A DNA stretch of 64,000 bases from UBA4732 sp002404095 (GTDB lineage Bacteria; Planctomycetota; Planctomycetia; Gemmatales; Gemmataceae): contig DAIPWT010000007.1 in the NCBI GenBank assembly GCA_036783645.1, positions 35,192 to 99,191 of the forward strand. Reading direction: 5' to 3'. Below are positions 8,320-16,861 of the stretch, in pieces (the first letter of the stretch is position 1; every line of letters starts with the position of its first letter). Under the pieces are notes generated by a model. It saw only the letters and a list, made by a program, of their open reading frames with translations, did not search any database and was not told the origin of the DNA. The translations under genes and the position numbers were made by a program.

Positions 8320-11151
8320 TCACCGAAATTCGACCCAGCTCAATCCCAGAAACTCAACGTCATCGTCCCAGCTCCAAAGATGCAGATTCTGCTCGAGGTG
8401 GCGCCGTGCCGTCGCAAGAGCTGGGACGGGATCAACCCCAGTAGAGGTTGCCTTCTCCTCCTTGGCTGTGCCGCTCACTGCCGCCGCCGCTGCTTCGGAG
8501 TCGATCTGACCGGCCTTGTCGACGAACACCGGATGGAATTGAAACAGACATTCATCTCCCACTTCGCGGATGATGCGTTGCCGGACGACAAAGAGAAATA
8601 AGAAGCCTGAGCGTCCGGCCAGCCGGGAATCCTGAACGCGCCTCAGCGCTGTCAACCCACCAAAGTTGTACGATCCGACATATTGCAGCATCGCCTCGAC
8701 CAGCGGATGGCCCAGCGCCAAGAACTCCGCGTCGCTCCGATGAACGGCCAACTCCCGGTCGAACGTGGCCTGTCGATATCGCTCGGGCAGTTTCCACGGC
8801 CCCAGCACATCCGGCACGATAAACTCGAAGAACGCTTCCTTCTTCTGAAGTTGCCGGCGATGCTCTCCCAGGAAGCGCTCCGTGAAGCGTTGCAGGTCGG
8901 CGAGGCTTAGGTCGCTGGCGAGCTCCTGCTGATACTTGTCAAACGAATAGCTAGAGCAATCGCGGAACAAGTTCTGTGTGGCGATTTCATAAGCGCGTTT
9001 CGCCCGTTTCACCGCTTCGTCGATTTCTTTCTGGGTTTGCTTGTTGAGGTTCCCCTCGACCAGCGCGCGTTTGTAGATTTCCTTCGGGTCGATCTCGCTT
9101 TCAAGTTGCCCGTTGAGGCTGCCCTTGATCTCCTCCGGGTCCTCGCCGGTAACCTTGGCGATCGCCCTCGCGGCGTAGGCCAGCCGGTCCTCGAAGTACG
9201 CCTGCACCTGGTCCTCGACCGTTCCTTTGTTGAACAGGTGATATACCTGTACGACCTTGTCTTGCCCGTACCGATAAACCCGGCCCACGCGCTGCTCGAC
9301 GCGCATCGGGTTCCAGGGCAAATCATAATTGATGCAGATGTGGCAGAATTGCAGGTTGATGCCTTCGCCGCCGGCCTCCGTCGAAACCAGAAAGCGGACG
9401 CGCGGCTGGTCGCGGAACAGCCGCTGGCTGGTCCGCTTGGTCGTCGCCGTTTCGACGGCCCCATTCTTGGCAAACGGCGCCCAAAGCGCCTGCACGTCGC
9501 GCTGATTATCCTCCAACCTCTCCAGCTTCATATCGCCGTGGATCACGACGACCGAGCCTTTCCCGTACTTCTTTTCCAGTTCCTCGACGAGATAGCGTTG
9601 CGTTTGCCGGTATTCGGTGAAGATCAGCACTTTCTCTTGGTCGCCGCGGCCGCTTTCCTTGGCGATATGATCGGTCAGGCCGAGCAGTTCCGTCAGCTTC
9701 TTGTCGCGCTTGACAGGCATGGCCAGCAGCTGCTGCAGCGCCGTGATCTCGTCCTCCATGATCTCGCGGTCGTTCCTGACCACGCTTTGCTCCTCCATTT
9801 CGCCTTCAAAGCGCTCATCTTCAATCTCGTCGTCCTCGTCCCGCGGCAGGTCGCAGACCTCGCCGCGCAGGCGCATGAGCCGTCCTTGCAGCGCCGCTTT
9901 GATCGCGGCCGTCGAGCTGGCGTTGAGCTTCTGAAACGTCGTGAGCAAGAAGCCGGCCGCCCGCTGCTGCGCGCCGTCGCTGACGCGCTCCAGCATCTTG
10001 TAGCCGTTGCGGATGTACTCTTCCACCGCCAGGTAGAAGGCCTTCTCCTCGTCGTACATCTTCGCCGGCAGCCGGTGCGTCTGGCGGCCCTTGAACACCT
10101 TGCGGCCCTCGGAATCCGTCACATCCTTCTTGGGCGTGCGGATCACGAAGTCGGTGAACTTCTTGCTCCCGCCCTCCGCCCGAAAAAGGGGACAATCCTC
10201 GTCCAGACTGCTGAAATCGATGTCGTCGTCCAACAGCGCCACCAGGTTCTTGAATCGGCTGTGATTCGCCTCCCCCTGGTGCGGCGTCGCGGTCAACAAG
10301 AGAAACGCCTCCGAATACTCCGGCAGGCGAATTTCCTCGGCCAGCTTGTAATTCTGCGTCTTTTCGACCTTGCCAGAGCCGTAGTTGATCGCGCTCAGCC
10401 GGTGGGCCTCGTCGAAGATGATGAGGTCCCATTTGCGATTTTCCAGCAGGATGCGCTTGTGTTCCTTGCGCTTGAGCCGATTGATCGACGCGATCGCCGA
10501 CGCCTTGTAATCCCAGACCCGCGGGTTGACCGCCATGAAATCGCGGCCGAAAATCTCAAAGTGCGCCCCGAACTTGTCCTGCATTTCCTCCTGCCACTGC
10601 GTGGTAAGCCCGGCCGGGGTGATGATGAGCGTGCGCCTGGCCTGCCCGCGCTGATGGAGCGCCTGCCAGATCATGCCCGCTTCGATGGTCTTGCCCAGCC
10701 CCACCTCATCGGCCAGCAAGAACCGCCGTCGTGGACTGGAGACGACACGGTGGGCGGTGAAGATCTGGTGCGGGAGAATCTCGGTGCGTGCGTTGGAAAG
10801 CTGCCCGCCCTTGTTGCCGGTGAGGAGACGCGCCGCCAGCATTTTGAGTTCAAAGCGCCAGGCCGGCTCCCATTCGCCACGAGCGGCGCGATCCAACGGC
10901 GTATCGACCTTTTCAATTTCAGGAAGCGGCAGGATCTTGTTCTCCGACCGATACGGCGGCTCCATGAACACTGACGGATTGAACTCGATCTTGGCCAAGC
11001 CATTGCGCATCTTCTGCACCCGCCCGACGCCGTACTCCTTGTACATGTCGTTCGTGCTGCGGACCAGGTCGCCTTCGAGGAAGCATTGCGGGGCTGCCGC
11101 GGGTTCCCTGGATCGGGCGTCATTCCCCGTGGGTATCGCCTTCTCGCTCAC
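8320..11151 (-). CDS. SNF2-family helicase/ATPase, DrmD-like defence component
   Basis: A 943-residue protein (946 if TTG 11160 is used). It has an N-terminal small-barrel-like segment (about residues 28-62), then a helicase core numbered from the longer form: Walker A DEVGLGKT at 151-158, DEAH at 250-253, LLTATP near 288, and a C-terminal lobe with STEAGGEGINLQF and VEQRVGRVYRYGQ. This is the SNF2/RapA type. GTG 11151 overlaps the vapC stop as GTGA, so translation is probably coupled to the toxin gene. The methylase lies upstream in the same direction. By domain type the helicase plus methylase pair resembles DrmD-DrmMI of class 1 DISARM, but drmA, drmB and drmC are absent here. Its first 35 codons after the barrel start are duplicated upstream (11927-12031). 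Confidence 0.85.
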   Translation of the reverse strand: MSEKAIPTGNDARSREPAAAPQCFLEGDLVRSTNDMYKEYGVGRVQKMRNGLAKIEFNPSVFMEPPYRSENKILPLPEIEKVDTPLDRAARGEWEPAWRFELKMLAARLLTGNKGGQLSNARTEILPHQIFTAHRVVSSPRRRFLLADEVGLGKTIEAGMIWQALHQRGQARRTLIITPAGLTTQWQEEMQDKFGAHFEIFGRDFMAVNPRVWDYKASAIASINRLKRKEHKRILLENRKWDLIIFDEAHRLSAINYGSGKVEKTQNYKLAEEIRLPEYSEAFLLLTATPHQGEANHSRFKNLVALLDDDIDFSSLDEDCPLFRAEGGSKKFTDFVIRTPKKDVTDSEGRKVFKGRQTHRLPAKMYDEEKAFYLAVEEYIRNGYKMLERVSDGAQQRAAGFLLTTFQKLNASSTAAIKAALQGRLMRLRGEVCDLPRDEDDEIEDERFEGEMEEQSVVRNDREIMEDEITALQQLLAMPVKRDKKLTELLGLTDHIAKESGRGDQEKVLIFTEYRQTQRYLVEELEKKYGKGSVVVIHGDMKLERLEDNQRDVQALWAPFAKNGAVETATTKRTSQRLFRDQPRVRFLVSTEAGGEGINLQFCHICINYDLPWNPMRVEQRVGRVYRYGQDKVVQVYHLFNKGTVEDQVQAYFEDRLAYAARAIAKVTGEDPEEIKGSLNGQLESEIDPKEIYKRALVEGNLNKQTQKEIDEAVKRAKRAYEIATQNLFRDCSSYSFDKYQQELASDLSLADLQRFTERFLGEHRRQLQKKEAFFEFIVPDVLGPWKLPERYRQATFDRELAVHRSDAEFLALGHPLVEAMLQYVGSYNFGGLTALRRVQDSRLAGRSGFLFLFVVRQRIIREVGDECLFQFHPVFVDKAGQIDSEAAAAAVSGTAKEEKATSTGVDPVPALATARRHLEQNLHLWSWDDDVEFLGLSWVEFR
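10973..11077. repeat. 105-bp direct repeat, copy inside the helicase gene
   Basis: Identical over 105 bases to 11927-12031. This copy encodes the N-terminal small-barrel segment of the intact helicase (from GDLVRS to about EFNPS). Identity ends sharply on both sides. Together the two copies bracket the VapC toxin-antitoxin pair. Confidence 0.95.
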
Positions 11152-11567
11152 GTTGACCAATCCTCGATTTGCAGGCCGGGAATCTTCCTGAAGTCGCGGG
11201 CGTTCCGGGTGACCAGGACCGCCCCTTGCTCCAGCGCCACGGCGGCGATTCGCAGGTCCATGCGACCAATCTTGACCTTTGCCTTGCGAAGCTGCTCATA
11301 GCGCCCGATCGCCTGCTCATCATAAGTGAGGATCCGCAGATGCGCAAGGAAGCCAACCGCGTCGGTGAGTCGGCGATACGCCCACGCCAGCCTTTCGGGG
11401 CGCTTGGCCTTTCGGACCTGAGTGTACCATCCGGACAGCTGCTCCTCGACGCTCAGCACGGTGATCGCCGCGTCCTCGGGCCGCTGTTCCAGGAAGCGCC
11501 GGGCCACGGCCGGATGACCTTCCTCCAGCAGCGTCAGCATGTCGGTGTCAAGGACGTAGAGGGTCAT
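11148..11567 (-). CDS. vapC: VapC-like PIN-domain toxin
   Basis: A 139-residue protein opening MTLYVLDTDMLTLLEEGH, the PIN-domain start with the first acidic residue in LDTD. Later acidic residues fit the family: an E in SVEEQLSG, a D in GRMDLRIAA, and the typical C-terminal 'LVTRNARDFRKIPGLQIEDW'. VapC toxins are Mg-dependent ribonucleases that cut tRNA or rRNA. The gene overlaps the antitoxin gene by 4 bases (ATGA) and its stop overlaps the helicase start. It therefore sits as an internal cistron of the methylase-helicase operon. All expected acidic positions appear present, so it may be active. Confidence 0.92.
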   Translation of the reverse strand: MTLYVLDTDMLTLLEEGHPAVARRFLEQRPEDAAITVLSVEEQLSGWYTQVRKAKRPERLAWAYRRLTDAVGFLAHLRILTYDEQAIGRYEQLRKAKVKIGRMDLRIAAVALEQGAVLVTRNARDFRKIPGLQIEDWST

Positions 11568-11863
11568 GGGAGCTCTGGATGCCGGTCGATTTTCCGACGG
11601 TACTCGGCCATGGATTTCTTCCAGTCTTTGATGCCCGGATCGTCTTTGAACATGCCGACGAACTTCGCCAGGGGGTGCGTCTCCGGCCCCGTTTCAAGCG
11701 GCACGATCTCGGCACCGTTGCGAAATCGGGCCTGAAGTTGCTCGTTGAGCCTGGCGAGGGCTTCCTCGCGGGTCGGCGCCTCGACGACCACGGCCAGCGG
11801 CGCACCCCCGGACGCCCGGTAAGCGTTGCCGGCGATGGGTTCGATCAGGACAGGAATCTGCAT
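11564..11863 (-). CDS. Small antitoxin-like protein paired with VapC
   Basis: A 99-residue protein with GGAGG at good spacing before ATG 11863. Residues 1-50 (MQIPVLIEPIAGNAYRASG, then 'APTREEALARLNEQL') resemble the small HicB-like/RHH-free antitoxin fold with a strand-strand-helix pattern; the C-terminal half is charged, as expected for a toxin-wrapping tail. It overlaps vapC by 4 bases, the normal arrangement of a type II module. It is assigned as antitoxin from position and size; it is not a clear member of the AbrB, Phd or RHH antitoxin families. Confidence 0.8.
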   Translation of the reverse strand: MQIPVLIEPIAGNAYRASGGAPLAVVVEAPTREEALARLNEQLQARFRNGAEIVPLETGPETHPLAKFVGMFKDDPGIKDWKKSMAEYRRKIDRHPELP

Positions 11864-11926
11864 GACGGATCCTCCCGGTGCTTCGATGGGCCCCGCCTCA
11901 TTCTACCACGCCGCGGAAGAAAGGCC

Positions 11927-12031
11927 GACGGATTGAACTCGATCTTGGCCAAGCCATTGCGCATCTTCTGCACCCGCCCGACGCCGTACTCCTTGTACAT
12001 GTCGTTCGTGCTGCGGACCAGGTCGCCTTCG
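11927..12031. repeat. 105-bp direct repeat, upstream copy
   Basis: Identical to 10973-11077. It sits between the methylase stop and the antitoxin gene. The insert between the two copies (11078-11926, 849 bp) holds the toxin-antitoxin pair and the new 5' end of the helicase gene. No short terminal inverted repeats or transposase are visible. Confidence 0.95.
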
Positions 12032-12063
12032 GCGATGGAGTTAACCAACGGGGAAGCTTGCAC
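11927..12063 (-). pseudogene. 5' fragment of the SNF2 helicase gene
   Basis: GTG 12063 overlaps the methylase stop by one base (TAGTG). The frame reads MQASPLVNSIAE and then the same 35 residues as the intact helicase N-terminus (GDLVRSTNDMYKEYGVGRV and onward) before running into unrelated sequence; the frame closes at 11845. The simplest reading is that this is the original start of the helicase gene, directly coupled to the methylase, cut off when the toxin-antitoxin pair arrived. A 72-residue peptide could still be made; whether it does anything is unknown. Confidence 0.85.
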
Positions 12064-15000
12064 TACTCAACGTCCTCCTTCTCGTCCTCACCGCGCTTTT
12101 TGCGGAAGCTCAGAATCTCTTCATAGGCCTGGGTCAGATAAGCTGTTTCCTTTGGGGAAATTTCCCAGAGCCGGGCCGCCGCGACGGCTAGCGCGCTTTC
12201 CAATGAATCTAGCTTCTCAAGATCGCCGTTTGCTGCCGCCTCTTTGTGACAATCGCGCGAGAGGCTGACAATGGCTTGGTGCGTTTTGTCCTTGGTTCTA
12301 AACTCTGGAATTTTCACCCGCGAAACATCGGTTGGATAATACCGTTGCGTCTGGACCCCAACGGATGCACCGTAAAGCGCGACCCTGGCTGGTATCGAGT
12401 TTAACAATCCGCATAGGAAATGGGCCTCTTGTTGTGATTCCGACGTTAAGAACAGCAGCGTGTGGTCCGGTACAACTGCCTTGTGGCTGCCTTGTTGTGG
12501 CTCGACCACCGCACATTGGAATAATTCGGTCAGATCTTTGAATACAATCTTGTAGGGCGAAAGCGTGTAATTGCCGACATTTCCGATTGCGTAGAACTCC
12601 GGGCGTGATTTCAAGAGTTGTTTGTATCCACTTCGTTTTCGCAAAGGCTCCTCGAAGTCCTTGAAAAACGAGTAGGTAAGGGGGTATCTAGTTCTGAGTT
12701 GCGATAGCAATACGGGCTGCGAGAAATTGTTGGGGTCGTGCGGGACAGCGATTAGAAATTCCGGCTTGGCGTGCCATGCCTGGACATCGCGCCCACGCAA
12801 AAGAGGGTACAAAAAGTCGGCTTCGAGTTGCTTAGTAACCGATTGAACCTTGATTCGCCCGACATCTGCAAGATTTCGTATCAGGATGTTTTTCGAGTCG
12901 GATTTCACCTCTTCTACCCAATAAACTCCGTTTAGCCACGTGCAGGTCCCTGCGTATGCGCGATCCATTATCTTTGTAGATCGATCCCCAATTACCTTCT
13001 GTAGGATAGGAAAAGCCTCCTTCTCGGCGGTCAGCCACGGACTTTCCTTAACGCTCGGTTCCACTGGGGCCGCGAGCCAATCTCGAACGGTAAACTGCTG
13101 CGCCACTTCCTCCAAACTACTTTCCGGGACGATGCTGCGTGGGACTATCGGAATCCACATTTTGTAGGGAACCGGATACTTTGTAGCGGCTCCTTTGCGG
13201 ACGATAATCGTCGCGGTTCGATTTATTGCGCCTTCAAAGGGCAGACAGAGCGACAAATCGCACACTTTCTCCATCCGAATTGATCGCGCCTCGCCAAGGC
13301 TGAATCGGCGGAATCCCTCGCAAGCTCCGCTCTTAAAGATTGATTGCGTGATTACAAACCCAAGGCTTCCGCCTTTCGATAGGTATTGGTCCATTGTCGC
13401 GTAGACGAACAGCGCAGAGAGTTCCTTTTTGACATTGCCCAGTCGCGACCCGGAAATCGCGCGTTCCCGAAGACGGTATTTGTCCCATAGTGATAGAGTA
13501 GCTTCTCGATAATCGCCTGGGAGACTTTCCCAATTCACCCAAGGGGGATTGCCAACGACATAGTCAACCTTTCCAACGAACAGCGGAGCGAAGGCGTTCT
13601 TAATGATCCGCGCCCAAACGCCGTTTCGCTTCGTGTTTGCGAGCGCCACGAGTTGCTGAAAAAGCTCCTGATGCACGATCTCGTCATTCAGTGTGAGGCC
13701 TTCCTCCTTACAGCGCTGTAGGAAGTCGTTGCCCGAGTAACCATCGCGGACTGCGCGCTCCAGTTCCTGAGCATACTTCCCGAGTTCCTTTTGGTTCGAG
13801 GCAATATCGGTGGGAATTAGGAAGGTTCCGGCCGCGGTTTTCAGTTCTTTGACAGGCTCGAGTTTGACTCCCAGAAAAGTACCGTATTCCGCTGGTGTTA
13901 GAATCGAATCACAAAGGTAGATAGGGATTTCTACATCATCGACATGACCAACGAGATCGCGTATTGCGATAAGATAGTTGGTCCGCGCAGCCATCACCGC
14001 CAGCGGATTCAAATCGAATCCCACCACATTCGCCAGAATCTTCTTGCACAGATCCCCTTCGTCGAACGAGCATTTTTCGCGGTTCTCGTCAAACCAGCGC
14101 TTAATGCGATTGATCGCCATGACGAGGAACGTGCCGGAGCCGCAGGCGGGGTCGAGAATGCGCTTGTCGGGATCGCCAACGTAACCGAGTTCGTTGAGGA
14201 CATGCTCGGCCAGCCAGTCGGGCGTGTAGTATTCGCCCAGGTCGTGGCGGACGCTCTTGGGGAAAAGCTGCTGGTAGAGCTTCTTGAGCAGATCGCGGCT
14301 CGTCGCGGGATCTTCCGACATCGTGCCAGGGTTGTAATCGTCCAACTTGGACGCCATGCGCCGGACCAGCCGTTCGATCGGTTCGGTCCAGACGGCGGTA
14401 TACCACGCAAACAGGTCGCCTTCGAGAAAGTTCGTGATGTTGAGATGTCGGAAAATGCCGCCGGCTTCCAGCTCCTCCATTGCGTGCTTGAGCTTGGCGC
14501 TGGTCACGGCAGAGATCATCCCTTTCAGCGGCGTCGGCACCTTGTGGAAGAACGCCACGATTTCCGCCGCCAGCAATTTCATGAAAAGCGCATAGTAGGT
14601 GTGCAGCGCGAAGAGTAGCTCGGCCGGCTTGAGATCCTTGTCCTGCAAGCCGTAAAACTCCGCCAGTTTCTTGATCTTGTCCGACGGGTTGTCCACGTCG
14701 TAGCCGCAGACTTCGCCGAAGAGAATCTTCCACTGCTTGAAAAAGATCTGCGCCTTGGGGTGGTCTGTCGTGGCAATGGCATCGTAAAGGGCGTGGACGC
14801 CTTCGGTGGCGATGGACCCTTCCATGGCGCCGAAGTCGCCGGCCAGGTAATCGGGCTGGAACGGCTTGCCTTTTTGACCGAGGTTATAGAGCGCCCAGAG
14901 AAAGCGCTCGGCGGAAATCTTGTTGACCTCGACGGGTTCCTCGACCTGCCATTTGTCGTCGCGGAAACGGACGAAGATGAAAAGCTTGCCGTCGCAGCCG

Positions 15001-15374
15001 ACGCCGAAGAGACTGCCCAGCGGGTGGCCGAGGTCGTTTTTCAGTCCCCGGAAGCGCGTTTTGATTTGCTCGACGACCTTCTTGCTGCCGGGAGAATCCA
15101 GCCGGGGGCCAAGCCGGTCGCCGGGGCTGGACGGGTTTTTGTATTCGACCAGCACGCGTGTGTAAAAGGAATCGATCCGCCCCTTGGCGACCGTGAATTC
15201 ATGTTTGCCTTCCAGCCGAACACCTGTCATCTTTTCGAGGAATGCAAGCTGCCGTTCGACCTCGATGCGGACTTCTTCCTCCTTGGTGGCCAGCGCGGCG
15301 GCGTGGCGCACCTGCTCCGCGAATTCCGCGGCTTGCTTACCGATCAATTCGTCGAGCGATTGCGGATTGGCCAT
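12063..15374 (-). CDS. Eco57I-type N6-adenine methylase with N-terminal nuclease motif (Type IIG/PglX-like)
   Basis: A 1103-residue protein. Near the N-terminus, D68 and E77-x-K79 (GRIDSF then LVEYK) look like a PD-(D/E)xK nuclease core. The methylase has EYYTPDWLAEH (381-391), motif I DPACGSGTF (408-416) and motif IV GNPPW (607-611), so it should methylate adenine N6. The C-terminal 400 residues are expected to carry target recognition. It is first in the operon, followed by the toxin-antitoxin pair and the SNF2 helicase. A Type IIG enzyme alone would not need the helicase; the pairing suggests a phage-defence system like the DrmMI-DrmD part of DISARM. Base composition drops in the C-terminal half (see findings). 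No other restriction subunit is adjacent. Confidence 0.88.
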   Translation of the reverse strand: MANPQSLDELIGKQAAEFAEQVRHAAALATKEEEVRIEVERQLAFLEKMTGVRLEGKHEFTVAKGRIDSFYTRVLVEYKNPSSPGDRLGPRLDSPGSKKVVEQIKTRFRGLKNDLGHPLGSLFGVGCDGKLFIFVRFRDDKWQVEEPVEVNKISAERFLWALYNLGQKGKPFQPDYLAGDFGAMEGSIATEGVHALYDAIATTDHPKAQIFFKQWKILFGEVCGYDVDNPSDKIKKLAEFYGLQDKDLKPAELLFALHTYYALFMKLLAAEIVAFFHKVPTPLKGMISAVTSAKLKHAMEELEAGGIFRHLNITNFLEGDLFAWYTAVWTEPIERLVRRMASKLDDYNPGTMSEDPATSRDLLKKLYQQLFPKSVRHDLGEYYTPDWLAEHVLNELGYVGDPDKRILDPACGSGTFLVMAINRIKRWFDENREKCSFDEGDLCKKILANVVGFDLNPLAVMAARTNYLIAIRDLVGHVDDVEIPIYLCDSILTPAEYGTFLGVKLEPVKELKTAAGTFLIPTDIASNQKELGKYAQELERAVRDGYSGNDFLQRCKEEGLTLNDEIVHQELFQQLVALANTKRNGVWARIIKNAFAPLFVGKVDYVVGNPPWVNWESLPGDYREATLSLWDKYRLRERAISGSRLGNVKKELSALFVYATMDQYLSKGGSLGFVITQSIFKSGACEGFRRFSLGEARSIRMEKVCDLSLCLPFEGAINRTATIIVRKGAATKYPVPYKMWIPIVPRSIVPESSLEEVAQQFTVRDWLAAPVEPSVKESPWLTAEKEAFPILQKVIGDRSTKIMDRAYAGTCTWLNGVYWVEEVKSDSKNILIRNLADVGRIKVQSVTKQLEADFLYPLLRGRDVQAWHAKPEFLIAVPHDPNNFSQPVLLSQLRTRYPLTYSFFKDFEEPLRKRSGYKQLLKSRPEFYAIGNVGNYTLSPYKIVFKDLTELFQCAVVEPQQGSHKAVVPDHTLLFLTSESQQEAHFLCGLLNSIPARVALYGASVGVQTQRYYPTDVSRVKIPEFRTKDKTHQAIVSLSRDCHKEAAANGDLEKLDSLESALAVAAARLWEISPKETAYLTQAYEEILSFRKKRGEDEKEDVE

Positions 15375-15583
15375 GATCCGGGTTCCTGTGAGATGGCTCT
15401 AGCGTACCCGATTGGGGAGGAATATCAAGGAAGAAGAAGCGGAGTGGGAAAGGAAAGGAGCGCCATGCTCCAAAGAGACAAACCCGGAGCCTACGGACGG
15501 CGAACGCCGCCATCCGCGAACGGCTTCATTAGGGAGTTTATGAGTCCTTTAATAGGAATATAAAGGAAAAGGCGACTGGAATG

Positions 15584-15711
15584 CTCTGTAGAAAAGCCTC
15601 GTTGTTGAGGGTGGCACGCTCTGAGGTACTCCGAAGGGCGTGGGCCGTTGCAGGGGAACCACGCCCTTCGGAGTACCTCAGAGCGTGCCACCCACGAGCT
15701 TTTCTACAGAG
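15584..15711. repeat. Nested perfect inverted repeat
   Basis: Inner arms 15609-15643 and 15659-15693 are perfect 35-bp reverse complements around a 15-base loop. Outer 14-bp arms at 15584-15597 and 15698-15711 also pair. The element lies upstream of the methylase operon and downstream of the DUF1080 gene, with no coding capacity. It looks like a small mobile or extruding palindrome rather than a terminator. Confidence 0.85.
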
Positions 15712-15888
15712 TACAGCGGGAACCTTTTCGGGGGCGTAGCGAGCGACGACGGCGTGGCGCTACGGAAATAAAAGGCGCCAGCTGTCACGGACTTGCGTTC
15801 ACGCAGAAACCAGAAAAATGACTTTCCAGCCGTGAACGGGCTATTAGGAAGCCGGCCCATATTCTGAGCGGGATGTCGAAAAAGGGCC

Positions 15889-15926
15889 GCGGACTTATTG
15901 GATGGTAAATAGAACAATAAGTCCGC
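15889..15926. terminator. Hairpin downstream of DUF1080 copy 1
   Basis: GCGGACTTATTG at 15889-15900 pairs with CAATAAGTCCGC at 15915-15926. Related hairpins occur after DUF1080 copy 2 (19828-19862) and at 22277-22311, always preceded by a GGAAAAGG or CGAAAAAGG-like segment. Its position 20 bases past the stop of the leftward gene suggests a terminator family. Confidence 0.65.
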
Positions 15927-15946
15927 TTCCCCCTCATACGTCCGAA

Positions 15947-16612
15947 TCACAGCTCCTTCACATACACATTGCGGAACTCGACGCGGTTGCTGTGACTTTG
16001 CAAGCCGAGATGACCCTTTTCGCGCTTCAGGCCGGGGTGATCTTTTTCCGACGCCTCCTTGTAGTCGTCGAGATTGGCGTCCACCGTTTTGACGCCGTTT
16101 AACACGATGGTGATCTGCCGGCCCTTGGCAGTGATGTCGATGGTGTTCCACTCGCCCACCGGCTTCAGCGCGTCCTTCGACGGAGCCACGACGCCGTAAA
16201 TCGCGCCTGTCAACTGCACCGGCTTAAGATCCTTGTAGTTCTTTTTGTGCCATACGTCGTCGAGCAGCTGAATTTCCATCCCGGAGTAAGACACGTTGCC
16301 CTTGAGCGGGGCGCGCAGGGCCACGCCGCTGTTGCCGCCTTCGGACATCTTGAAGTCCACGCGCACCTCGAAGTCGCCGTACTCTTTGTCCGTCAACAGC
16401 CAGCCGCCGCCGCCGCTCTTCGTCACGATCATGCCGTTTTCAACCGCCCAGGCGTCCTTCTTGCCATCGAGAACCTCCCAGCCGGCCAGGTCTTTGCCGT
16501 CGAATAGAGGCGTAAAGCCCTCGGGTAGATCCTTTTCTTTGTCGGCCGGCCGCGCCGGCGACAGTGCCAGTAGGGCGGCGATCAGGGAAAGCGGGAAAAG
16601 TCGGCGAAACAT
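15947..16612 (-). CDS. DUF1080 secreted protein, copy 1 (3-keto-disaccharide hydrolase-like)
   Basis: A 221-residue protein with signal peptide MFRRLFPLSLIAALLALSPA and a DUF1080 domain from 'EGFTPLFDGKDLAGWEV' to the last residues 'SNRVEFRNVYVKEL'. The fold is a concanavalin-like jelly roll; some members hydrolyse 3-keto-glycosides, and planctomycetes encode dozens. GGAG lies 8 bases before ATG 16612. It is nearly identical to the gene at 19880-20545, including about 90 bases upstream, so the two arose by recent segmental duplication. Exported, probably periplasmic. Confidence 0.9.
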   Translation of the reverse strand: MFRRLFPLSLIAALLALSPARPADKEKDLPEGFTPLFDGKDLAGWEVLDGKKDAWAVENGMIVTKSGGGGWLLTDKEYGDFEVRVDFKMSEGGNSGVALRAPLKGNVSYSGMEIQLLDDVWHKKNYKDLKPVQLTGAIYGVVAPSKDALKPVGEWNTIDITAKGRQITIVLNGVKTVDANLDDYKEASEKDHPGLKREKGHLGLQSHSNRVEFRNVYVKEL

Positions 16613-16733
16613 GGGTGGGTCTCCTTGTGGCGGGTGCGGGCGATGGTATGAGGACGATTATCCACGCGCGCCGCGGCCGATGCAAGGTAAACGTGAAAAG
16701 AGAAGGCGATTCTGGCAGTGGCCGGCACGCTTG

Positions 16734-16783
16734 TGCGCCACACCGCTGCACCATTGCGCCATTTGGCGCAGCGGTGTGGCGCA
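16734..16783. repeat. 16-bp inverted repeat
   Basis: Arms 16734-16749 and 16768-16783 are perfect reverse complements. It marks the point where the two DUF1080 upstream regions stop resembling each other (about 16715 here, 20640 in copy 2), so it may have been inserted at, or caused, that junction. Confidence 0.7.
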
Positions 16784-16861
16784 ACGTAAGCTGTTGGCAG
16801 GTTTGGATTTTCTGGGGCTTGCGCCACTGCGCCAAGATCCTGGGCGCCCGACACGCGTCCC

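Larger units (their letters stand above)
15375..15946. other. Intergenic region, repeats but no gene
   Basis: About 570 bases hold the promoter side of the methylase operon, a nested inverted repeat (15584-15711) and a hairpin terminator (15889-15926). I see no coding sequence in the remainder; open frames here are short and lack ribosome sites. Confidence 0.6.

Noticed and set aside
9037..10974. 645-codon rightward frame opposite the helicase gene
   Set aside because: The leftward frame carries all helicase motifs. The rightward frame shows no motif and reflects the GC-rich codon pattern of the real gene.
8320..15374. Complete DISARM system
   Set aside because: No drmA, drmB (DUF1998) or drmC (PLD) gene is present on either side within the window; only the helicase and methylase types match.
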